Shown: positions 1 to 11,500 of the stretch, in pieces
How positions within the stretch are numbered: position 1 is the stretch's first letter
Layout of the letters: each line of letters starts with the position of its first letter
NCBI GenBank assembly: GCA_964036275.1
Contig: OZ038434.1
Span: 30,272,425 to 30,336,424, forward strand
DNA length: 64,000 nucleotides
Origin: Litoditis marina
Lineage: Eukaryota; Nematoda; Chromadorea; Rhabditida; Rhabditidae
Reading direction: 5' to 3'
Program-made: the position numbers and the translations under genes
The notes under the pieces: model-generated
What the model saw: the letters and a program-made list of their open reading frames with translations, nothing else
The model's database searches: none
What the model was told of the DNA's origin: nothing

Positions 1-1378
1 ACCATTTTCAACCTGCAGATTTTAAGCAAATTCACAATCATGATTCATTTCTATACTTTATGTTTACTAATCGTAATTTTTAGTCGAAGTGATAGTTGAA
101 GTGAATTTGGGTTACTGAAATATAAGTAACCATCAGTGGTACAGAAAAATGACATAAATAACATTTCGCCACTCACTTCTATCAGTCTTTTATCATCTGA
201 GACTTCTCTATGAATAGTTCAATTGGCAACGTCTTGAACAGAAACTCTTGAAATATTATTTAGATTGTAAAAACTCGGAAAATTAGACGTATTGTCGTGG
301 GTTTTACCGAACTCGAAGTTTTTGCCGTTCGAACTTCTTGTCATGGAATGTTTTCTATTTTCGAAAGAATGTACCGGGATTATTCTCGAGTGTTTGAAAG
401 ATCGGAATGAGTCACTGCTTTTCCGATTGTACAAAGTATCGACCACGGAATTCTATCGGAAGTTCAGTCGGATTTGACTCAATTAAGTAGATTTGGAAAC
501 TACAGGTCCACAGGCTCCGAATTCGAAAAAAACGTGGAAAATGGGAACAAAATGAGTTTTTCCTGAATATTCCATTCTACACAGTATAAAATAGGGAGGA
601 TGTTAGGCGGATGCTCGCATAAACCTTGAAATGTACGGGAACGGTGAGTGCTGTGAACGTTGTTGGAACGTTGTGAACGTGTTTGTTAACGTTCATTGAG
701 TGTATGAATCTATGCAAGAACAATAGAAATTGTGTGTTTCCAAAAAATAAATGATTGAAATTGTGTGTTCCCAAAAAATAAATGATTGAAAATGTGTGCT
801 CCCAAAAAATAAATGATTGAAATTTTGTGCTCCCAAAAAATAAATGATTGAAATTGTGTGCTCCCAAAAAATAAATGATTGAAATTGTGTGCTCCCAAAA
901 AATAAATAATTGAAATTGTGTGCTCCTTGGCTAACTACACATCTCTCCTATAAGTAACAAAATGCGTTGCTTTTGGGACATTACCATATGCAAATAATCT
1001 TTCTTTCGTCCACATACAACAAATTTTGGGAACAGTTTATCATCCAGAAAACACCCCAAATAATTAATTTTTCTTGACAAATGGAATACGTTTATTTTCT
1101 CTTCCCATATTGTCCTGTTTTCTCGGAATAAACTCGATTTTGAAATTTTTTTAGATTGCAGCGTCTTATATGATCTCGAATATTCTCGCAAAAACAGCAA
1201 ATTTTGTGTTGATCCATTTATTTATTACTACAATTTTAGCCGGCGTGTCGGTGGATTCTGCTTCGAGCGTCCGGAAGTTTCTGCACGATCGTCGACGAAG
1301 TTACCGAAATAGAAGTCTGGTGAGTTAGAACCTGGATACTCATCTCAGAAGACGTATTCAGAAGTATCCCAAATTCAC
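1..1378. other. No recognisable gene; minisatellite within
   Basis: I see no convincing exon here on either strand. The longest open frames are short and lack supported splice sites. The only clear structure is the minisatellite listed separately. The first part may be upstream intron or promoter of the K-channel gene, whose 5' end was not found. Confidence 0.5.
726..926. repeat. 31-bp minisatellite, about 6.5 copies
   Basis: Six head-to-tail 31-bp units plus a 15-bp partial unit. Each has the form GAAATTGTGTGCTCCC followed by AAAAAATAAATGATT, with one or two changes between units. Because 31 is not a multiple of 3, the unit is open in shifted frames, which creates spurious repetitive peptides on the minus strand. 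Confidence 0.95.
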
Positions 1379-1380
1379 AA

Positions 1381-1469
1381 CCTGCGTCTCCTCAAAAAAA
1401 AACGCTATTTCTCTATTCACACATCTCGCCGAGATGAAAATCTCGAGAAATAGTGCGCAAAGACGCAGG
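1381..1469. repeat. Short TIR element (CCTGCGTCT family), copy 1
   Basis: About 89 bp bounded by CCTGCGTCT on the left and AGACGCAGG on the right, with an inner stem (ctcgccgagatgaaaatctcgag). A second copy with longer ends lies at 61423-61510, and a damaged one near 62626-62660. Non-coding, MITE-like. Confidence 0.7.
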
Positions 1470-1485
1470 ATGGTACAAGTTGCAG

Positions 1486-1678
1486 TATAGTTGGTGCCAA
1501 ATCTATAAATTTCTGTCTCTCACCGGAATCGGACCTGACTAGCAAAAGATTTGTAGAAGGCGGACTGTTCTATTAGAGTACATTCCGGGCATGTTTGGAA
1601 ATCGAGGCAATGAGTGCGCACACAGCGGAAAGTGAGATTATACAGTACCCTCCCGACTTTCCGTTGGCGACGACTATA
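1486..1678 (-). mobile_element. tRNA-like TIR element, copy A
   Basis: About 193 bp, starting TATAGT..GCCAA and ending TTGGCGACGACTATA; the two ends are imperfect inverted repeats. It belongs to the seven-copy family described at 9000-9195, where the tRNA-like A and B boxes are best preserved. Here the tRNA-like part is on the minus strand and its boxes are degraded. Confidence 0.8.
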
Positions 1679-1953
1679 ATTCAGTTTTCACTTGTGTGTG
1701 CGTGCTGAAAAAGACCTGCAGGGTTTTGAAGGATCATCGAGTCTTAAGTAGGATTGTGTTTCTCTTTTGCTAGTTTGCAGTGGAATTGACGTGTTGATCC
1801 TACAAGAGCAACCACACAAGAAGTATTTGCAAATTACGATATAGTTTTAGAAAATGTAACAAAACACATTTTGTGGTTTCGAAGCATGTGTTCACTCACA
1901 AGCTGTAACGACGTTTCGAAAGCACTCGGAAAACTTGTTTCGTTTGAAAAGGT

Positions 1954-2418
1954 TTAAAGGGACCGTACCTCTATAATGTGCAATGTAGGTAATTTTTGAA
2001 AAACAAAAAAAGTCATTTATTTTGTTTTGAGATGAAAGTTCATACAAAAAGTTCAAAAGACCTAATTATTATGAATCAAAATAGAAGCCAACAGGATTCG
2101 GGTTACTGTAATGCAGCAATCCTCAATATATCACTGCCTTGTAGTTTTCATGATATTCAGAAATCTTTTTTTACAGATATCATATTGGTAATTTTGGCCA
2201 TGTTTTGAATATGGTTTCGTAATTTTATGGACATTTTGAAAAATTTGTACGTAGGTGAACTCGGCGGTGTATGTACGTGCGCGTGGTCGCGCCGCATTTT
2301 TGAGAGCACGGAACAAGACAGGAAGTTGACACCTATATGAATGATTTTGGTTTTTTAATGTGAACAATATCGACTAATCAGCTCGAACCTCCAAATTAAA
2401 GAGGAACGGTCCCTTCAA
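1954..2418. mobile_element. TTAA-flanked MITE family 1, copy 1
   Basis: About 465 bp. The left end reads TTAAAGGGACCGTACCTCT and the right end is its inverted complement, AGAGGAACGGTCCCTTCAA. TTAA (left) and TCAA (right) fit a decayed TTAA target duplication, as made by piggyBac-type transposases. Other copies are at 25958-26433 (opposite orientation) and 57083-57579. No transposase is encoded. Confidence 0.8.
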
Positions 2419-2569
2419 ATGATGAAGCACAAGTTGGAATTTCGCACGACAAAATAGGTGGAAATTCGAAAATGCACTGTAAGATAATGTACTCTCTATA
2501 ACTATGAACAAGAGTACGAATATGTTTTACTCATTTACCATGTATCGACTTTCAATTGAGTATTTCCAG

Positions 2570-5500
2570 GGCCCCACCATAGCGTCGGCCCCATCCGTGG
2601 AGCAGGAAGACTACCGTACCCCAAAACCTTCATTCGACAAAAATGGCGGAAAAAGTTTTGACTGCTGCGCGGGACATCCGCCCAATGGACTGCTTGCGGC
2701 CGAATCTAATGGATTCATTAAGGTGAGCATTAAACATACTGTAGATGTCCAGATATGAGTGAAATGGACTATATAATCATTACATATTTACATATTTATT
2801 CATTCACATCGCTTCGTTACGAGGCGGTGATCATAATACATATAGTTCGTTTCAACCATCGATAGTAGTCAGCCATGCTGGTCGAGCGCACCCTACATTG
2901 CAGTCGATTGATCTGGCAGCTTGCCAGTCTTTTCATTACAAATAAAATATCGAAAAGTGGTTATTTTGAGATTTTTGTACATATTTTGTGCTCAAAAAGT
3001 TATCAAGTAATCGGGGAGTAATTAAAACAACTTTTTTGTGCGATAAGATTAGCTTTGAAAAACGGTCATAAAAGATGATTGGGTATCACTGTTTTCAGTT
3101 TTTGCAATCATGGTCAGATGGCCGGTTGCATATGTCATGTGCGCCGCGCAACCTAGCAGAGCTGAGTTCGATTCCCAGCTTATGCATTATTTTGGGTAGG
3201 GTGGTCGCTGTTGGAAACTTTGGCAACTTTCCAGCACAATTCACTCCGCCCACTAAAATGTACTGTAACTGGATTCTATCGATGGTTGAAACGAACTATA
3301 TCACAGATCTTTGTAGCAGCAGCTTTTTGTTAAGTCTTGGTTCCTTTTCTTTATAGAAGACCACCTATAACTATACAACTATTGGATAGTTTTAAGTGTT
3401 TGTTTTACACAAACGTGCGTACCTACCGTATACTTCTGACTGTACAGGGCATATTTTAACCACATATAAAAGGGAGAGTGGAGCAAGAGTTAGAAGTTAA
3501 AATGAATGAATGAAGAAGAAAAAGAATAATGGAAAAGGAAAATGGAGCTGAGAAAGGAGGGGGGAAAAGAAAAGATAAAAGTAGAAAAAATGAGTTCGCA
3601 CAATAAGAGAAAAAAAAACGAAGAGCAAACCAAAAGAGAAAGAGAGAAAGAGAGAGATGGATACGAGACATTCACCACTGCTCCGAGGTTCGTAGTTTCA
3701 ATCAACTCCAATATAATACATGATAATACGTATGAATTCCTTTTTTTTTATCACAATTCATGGAAGTAATTTTTTTTTTGCAATTGTAATCAATTGATTA
3801 TCTCCTCCTCGCCGACTGCAATTAATGTTTTTCAATTTAATCGACTCGCGGAACACTTAAATCCCAGCTGCTTCCTACATCTCCGGCACGGCTTTTCCCA
3901 CTTCGCATTCTCAACTTTGGACCAATTAGATAAGTAACCGGACTGCATGTAACCGAAATCAACCCGGTTACTGGCGTACATGTTTCTACATCAGCTTTAT
4001 TTGATCGGAAACATTTTGGTTGTTTCTACACATTTCTCACTCTCAACTTCGGACCCAAAACCAATATAATCAAAATGACTCGGTCACTTCTGCGAATCTC
4101 CCAAAATCCAACAAAACCTGTTTCCTTTTCTCAACGTTTACTTTCCTACAAGTGGTGTATGCTGCCAAACTGGTAGAATTCTTTCTCACGGAAAATGTTC
4201 GAAAACAGCATATTCGGTGGAAAATAGTTTATATGTCCTGCAGTTTTTCTATCATTTCACGTTTGTAGTTTAATCCCTCAAGTTTTCAGTCGTGTTTCCG
4301 AACAATCGTTCTTGCAGATTGAACTAGAACTGATAAAACGTCGTCATGCGTATAGTTCCCGGAAACTTGTTTGTCTATTCAGTGATAATAGAGTCTAAAG
4401 TTGTATGTTGAAGTTAGCAAAATACCTAATTGTTCGAAGATCATTGTCCAACCTGACCACTCTACTATAGCTGTCACGACCATTCAGCGTCAACTGCAGC
4501 TCTGGCTTTGTTTCGAGAAAACAAACGAAAAACAACTTTTCTCAATCAGATTATTATGATTCAGATTCTTGTTAACAGAATGATCAGTTGCTCACTCGAA
4601 CACCGCACAAAGTGTGGAAAGTTAAAGTTATTGGTTTCGGATAGGTTCCGATAACCGAGTTTCCAACTATCATTCATCGAAGTTAACATTCTCATCACGT
4701 GAAAGCACAACATTTTCAGAACACTTCTCTTCAGACTTCAAAGAAACTTACCTTTGCAAAATTGAAAAAAGAGTTTATCGTGTTCAATACTGATTCGAAA
4801 ATTTCCCAGTTGATTCCAGTAGAGTTTTGAGTCAGACTTCAACCAAATAGGACGAAACTTTTCCTCTTTCATGAATTAACGAAAACCGAAAAGACTTAAG
4901 ATGTCAAAGACTCTGTTCTCTGCTCAATCCAGGGACCACTTTTTATGACTCCGCCCCATTTTTTCATCGCTCCATCTTTTTCACCCGCTTTATGATAATG
5001 TCACCCAGAGGAGTTTAATAGCGTTCATATACACTACATTTCCAGTACATGATAGCTTTAGTGCAGTAAAGTAAAGCTTTAGTGCAGTTTATTCTATGAG
5101 CCAATTGCACAGTCACGTTAAACATGTTAAACACAGCATAACTCAGAAACGTGCAATGACATCATGAGAAAGCTAACTTTACGTGACTATTCCATTCACT
5201 TCTAGTTTTAGGTAACTTTTTGCGCGTGTTCGAGTAGCATAACTTGAACTATTTCAGAGTTTGAACCCAAGTTGTGCTATAAGTCTATCAATCGGAATTA
5301 CCACACCGTTGGTAAAAATATTGATGACAGCCTTCCACTTTGGAAAGATTCTGTGTCGCACTTGGAGTTAAGAAACCGTATACTTCACGTGCAACGTAAA
5401 ATCACGTGAAACTCAAGAGGAATCGATAAATTGCGAAAGTTCTGATGCCAGTTTACTTTACACGTGACTATCATACTTAGATAAAAGCCCTACCACTTCG

Positions 5501-8500
5501 CTAGCTGTTTGAACCCTAATTATACCAGAGAGAAAACTTCATTTTTGACTTTGTCATTGCACTTTTCAAAACTGTGCTGTATTGAACGTGTTTCACGTGA
5601 CTAAAGAATCGATTTCAAGCGTGATGTGAATTCTAGTGACTTACGGTAAAACCCGTAAAAATAGGGTAAATTTATTTCACTGTTCAATTGTAATACAAAT
5701 GGGTTCATCGAGTCCAAGAGTGGTTCTGTAAACATAAAGCTCGTGGAATGCAGCTAATTGAGTCGATTTAGCAATTAGCCCCACGCGCGCCGTTTTCACA
5801 GTTGTAGAGCGGTTAACACTCTTTTTCTCTCTTTGTCTCTCTCTCTCTTTAACCTCTCCCTTGCTCTCTATCTTTTCATCATTCTTCTTTTATCTCTATC
5901 TCACTCTCACACACTGCATGTCTCATTTTTTCTCTATTTCTCTTCTAACATTTGGCATAAAGAGTTTCGGTGGCGGTTAAAAAGTTTTCTCACCTAGTTG
6001 TACTTTTTACTCTAAACACTAAGCTGAGTCACAACCAGCCTCCTACGACAAAATACCGAGAAATATTCATTGTTTTGCCCCAACTTTGCGTGACAGCTCT
6101 ATTTTTCCTAGTGATAAATTGCGTGAGAGAGGTGGTCTAGTATGTCATATCAGATTAGGACATGACTTATGAGAGACGAATTATCGACCAGGCGCATGTT
6201 CCATGTTTCTATATGTAAACAGCATTTTTATCAGCCAGAGATCTCTTCCGCTTGGAATATTGACTACGTTAGTGGTTTTGTAGTCGTTCCATGCGTTTTG
6301 TGCCGTAGTCAAGTCGTTTAATGTTCACTTTTCTGCGGATTTCAATTATTGTTTTCATATTACTCAAATTTAGTTTGTATTTATTCACTTTCTGTCTCTC
6401 TATATATCTCACATGCTTGCATGTGAATATATCAATCGAAAAGTCTTGATTTTAGACGTGTGAAAATGCGTGCTGCTGATTTGGTAACCGCAGATAGCAT
6501 AATAGCTAGAGGTAGTTGCGCTACGTCCACTCTCCTACCTGGCATGGTAGCAATCCCTATAAACCCTTATCAGATACCTCATGATCACCATTTTACGAAC
6601 TTCTCGTGAGATCATTTTGATTGCTCATGAGGTGTTCATACGATCTCATGAGAAACTCATATGAACTGTTCATAAAGTTGAGTGGAGTGCTACGCCACCT
6701 GGCGAAATTGATTTTTCCTGTTCAAATTTTAAGTTGACATTTTTCAAATTTGAAAATGAACTTTTTGATCTACTTCATCTAGATCTACAATGTGTGGTTT
6801 ACTGAACAATATTCTATTCAGCTCACCTCATTAAACATCTAAATTGCCTGTGCATTTCAATCAAGAAATGTTACTGATGTTGAATTTCTGAAAAATTAAT
6901 TTCTGATTCAACGAATCAGATAGTTTCAAGCCAATTCGCGCTCTCAAAATTGTTTTTCCGAAGAGAGAAAAAATGTGGTTCACTATACTTCATTCCAGTG
7001 AGACTTCCGAAAAGTTAACAGTTTCGAAAGCTTTTTGTGCTCCCAGGAACATATTTTAATTCAGAGTTTTTCTCGCGGTGGTTTCATGATAGTTTTGTGC
7101 CTGGTTTTTCTTGACCTTGACACATATTTATTTTCATATGATAACGAACTATTTTTTTTGTTAATAATTTATTACTTCAGTCGAACTAGCTCAGTCTGTC
7201 TGAGATGTGTCTAGATGTGTAAAACAGCCCTTTATTCTACTGAATAGAAATTTATTGGATCTAATAGTAGTCGTTAATTGCAAGCCAATTCAATTAGAAC
7301 AATTGATGCGTCTGTAAAGCCTCCAAATAGGTTAATCAGAATCCGAAAGAAAAAAAAATGTCTTTTTTGTGTCCGGTTGGCTTAGTTCGTGGGCATTTGC
7401 AAGCCTCTGCAACCACGTAGGTTAGAACATCTCGGAACCATCTTCCAACCGCGTCTCTCGCCTTGCGCACTATTTAGCTGTGCTATTAGAGTACATGGAG
7501 AGCAAGCTTTGGCATCGAATACATGTGTGCGTACACAGCGAAAAGTGAAGTATACAGTACCCTCCCTCCTTTCCGTTGGCGACGACTATAAACCTATATG
7601 TGTAAGAGGTGAGCGGAATGGTAACAAAAACGTGTATCTACCCGCGTCTCCTTCAAACACATATTATTACTCAGCTCTTCCATCGGAACGTAACTACACT
7701 AAACATGTTTTTGTCTCCTTTCTTATTTTCATTGAATCTATTGGAAAAATTATCGCGTTACCTTGACAACTGATCGTATTATCAGAATGGATACGTGGAA
7801 AATATCCAAATTTTCCGCTTCCTTCAACTTGATTTTGATTTTTCATATTTCTGTAAAATCTTTTTACTATGAAATGGCGGTATTATTGTATATTTGAAAT
7901 GTATTTTTTTAATTAAAGTTCATTTATTGAAGTTTTTTTAGCAGAATGTAAAAACTTGGGATAGATACACAATATCACATTCAGTCTCAAATTCAGAACA
8001 GGGCTTCTTGTAGAACACCACAAGAAAAAGTAGTTAGGAAAAACTAAAAATTTTCAGAGATGACGTCAAGATTTAAGCTAAGCTTCCTACGCCTTCTCTT
8101 TCTATTCTTTACTGGCTCAAGGGTAGGTAACCGCTCTATTTCATAAACTGTTCTTTTTTTATTTTTAATATTAACATATTCACAATAGAGACTCACTCAC
8201 GAGTAATATGTCATAATTATATTATAGCCTGAGGATATTTTTCAAGTTTCATCAATTAATTGCTATACGCATAACGCATAAATATCATAACAACATAATT
8301 TAAATTAGAATAGTCTCATCAAAAACACGAGAGTTTACAATGGAAACGTGAATCCTTTTGTAAAAGCAATGTTACTTTTCGTTTCACCAAGTTCTACTCA
8401 AAAATTTCTACAGTTGGCATGAAATTATAGGGAAAATCTTCGTTATTATAAACCTCCAATAATAATTGATGGATAAAGGGAAGGTCATTTATTGAAGTTT

Positions 8501-11500
8501 TTTTAGCAGAATGTAAAAACTTATGATCTTTGAGAATATTAATATTTTCAAACCTATACACAACAAATAATAACTTCTCTCTGAGACTTCGCAACTGCAA
8601 AAACTGCAGGTGTTTTGCTCATCGTTGATCAACATTAAGATCCTTGAATAGAAATTGTGAAACTCACTAAAGTTCGCCACAATGGCTTTTTGTGAAGAAA
8701 CTGCGTAGGAAATTACGAGTCGGAAGACTCGACAGAAGTGCGCAGACATCACAACAGCTCGAAGAGTTGAATTTGTTTTTACTTCGCCTTTAGTTTCTGA
8801 AAAAAAAATATTCACGTGGCTCGTCACTGCTCATCTCAATTTCTTTTTGTGAAGAAACTGCGTAGGAAATTACGAGTCGGAAGACTCGACAGAAGTGCGC
8901 AGACATCACAACAGCTCGAAGAGTTGATTTTTTTTACTTCGCCTTTAGTTTCTGAAAAAAAATATTCACGTGGCTCGTCACTGCTCATCTCAATTTCACT
9001 ATAGTCGTCACCAACGGAAAGGCGGGAGGGTACTGTATATCTCACTTACCGCTGTGTACGCACACATGTATTCTATTCTAAAACGTACGTGTATGTTTTC
9101 TAATAGCGCAGTGGTTAGCGCCCTGCTACAAAAGTTTTGCTCGCGGGTTCGATTCCGGCAAGAGACAGAAGTTTATAAGTTTGGCACCCACTATAGCAGT
9201 CTATACCGATCTTGCATATATGCGGTACTCATGAGATTCTTATGAGCTTCTCATGAGAACCTTACCTGAATTACGTGACCAAATCTGCGTTGTACTTTGA
9301 TCTCGGTTCGCGCCACAATTGGAGAATTTCGACCGAAAAACGAGCGGATCAAACTACAAAACCAGCAAAATTGGGTAACATACACCGTGCAGTCTTGGTT
9401 CAAAAAGAGCGAACCTTATGGAATTATAATTTCTCTCCGTTAGCCTTTTTGCCAGTAGTTATCATAGACGCTTTTTGAGGCGTTTTATATTCCATACGTA
9501 ATATGTTTGCTCGAATAATCAATGTGCTTATGTGCTCTTTTTCTGTCTCGGCTCCTGTTTCCAGCTTTGTCCAAAATCATCGACCAAAGATACAAGTAGT
9601 TTTACTGGGAGTAAATTGAATTTTGACGAGAGACGTATGAACATATTCAAAATTGTGCATTTTTCATGGGATGTTTTCGAATACTGGCGTGCTTTGAACT
9701 TTTTGCTGAAAATGTTTGTAGAACTAAACTGTCTGTGATGAACTATTGCCATAGTTTTTGCCATTCCCACTGAGACTTCGGCAACGTGCCAATGAAACTT
9801 CGAATGAATATCCGTCTAAAAATATCAGATGAGACGAAGTTTAACCCACTAACTGAAACAAAAAATAACTGCCGCTCAGTGAAAACTGTTTTGTATAACA
9901 TTAACATGGCGGCGTAGCAATCCCTCCAATATCATGAGAAGTTCATATGAGTTTCTCATGAGATACCTCATGTGCTAGTCGTGAACTCTCGATGTTGTAG
10001 CATAGCAATCAATAGGATCTCATGAAGCTGCTGCAAATAGCTCATGAGGTATCTCACGAGATTATTGTGAGATTGCTACGCCGCATGGTGAAAAACCACC
10101 TGGAAGTTTTGTAGGCACGTAGCCGAGGTCACCGTGGGAATGAGTGGAACTATTTTATTCACATTGTATTGTATTATCACCTTTCCTACTTTCTTCCATA
10201 TATCTCTGTGTTTATCTGAGTAAGTGCCAAATTTATAAAATATCCGTTCCATGTGAGACTCGAACCCAGCCATTGATGTTAACACCAATATAGTTTATAT
10301 CTGAAGTTGGAAAGCATATAAGTAATGTAATATTACACAGCATACATTGAGATACACAGTACATTCCGGATTTTTCGGCGACGACTATATACAAGTTTTG
10401 TTCAGAAGTGGATGTTTATGGTTGAATAGCCAGACTTGACTCATAATAAAAACTATTCGGATTGAAATGAATACCTGTTGTTCAAACTTGAATTTACGAG
10501 GTTAAATTTAATAATCAGCAAAAATTGGTCATATTTCACGATTGATTAACTCGGGTTTATCCATTTTTCTTCATCTCGTTCCAAATTCATAAAGTGTGTT
10601 TTTCATCTCGTCAAAAACATTATCTTGATATTTACTGTTTTTTCGTGATGGTTCGTGTGTTATAAGATATGTGAAAAAGTAGTTATTTCACACTGCGTTT
10701 TAAAGGAACAGCTTATTACGCTCAACATGTGTACGAAGTTCACAAGCCAGTCAACACTTTCATGAAGCCCTTTTGATGTTTTTTGAGCATAACCTGAGAG
10801 GATTCGGAAAAATAAAACTGTTGAGTGCACAATTGCGTACGTGACTGTGCTGCAGTCATATCGCAGCAGAAATCACGAGTGTCGATTTTAGTCTGGAGAC
10901 GTATTAATCTTACGTCCTTTCTATACACGTCATTCACTACTTTTTCTGTGATCCAGGAGGATTTGTGATAATGTCACTCCGAATTATTCACAATTTGGGG
11001 TATTTGTCTCTCCTCCTCTCTTTCTTCTGTTCTACAATTTCTTTTTGAAATGTTCGAAAATGTGAAGCTCGTGACCTGCATACAATCGCTCAATGTTGTG
11101 CAAAAACAATACACACAACTTATTAGAATTTTCTGAGGTGTTTTTCTTGTGACTATCTCAATTCTTTGATGGGTTCTGAAGTTTTTTTTTCAATTAAAAT
11201 AGTTGAAACCTTATCGAAAGTTTGATACTGTAAAATCCCATCAAGAGAGGAATAACACTATACCTCCCCTGCGTTCCCGGAAAAAACTACAATTACCTGG
11301 CCATTGTGCGTGTCGCGCCCTCGCACTTTCTCTGAAATGTCATGTCTAGAGTCTGTCGCTGACTAACTAACTTTGTTTCATTTCCTGTTTCTGAATACTT
11401 TGTCATGTAACCATGTTTGATTTATATTTACAATCTATATCATTCCTTCGAGTACTTTTTCCCTTTACGCCTTTCCATCGCTCTTATACGTGATTCACAT

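Noticed and set aside
577..898. Overlapping minus-strand frames with repeated NHLFFG/FNHLFFGNT-like peptides
   Set aside because: They are translations of the 31-bp minisatellite in shifting frames; no gene signals.
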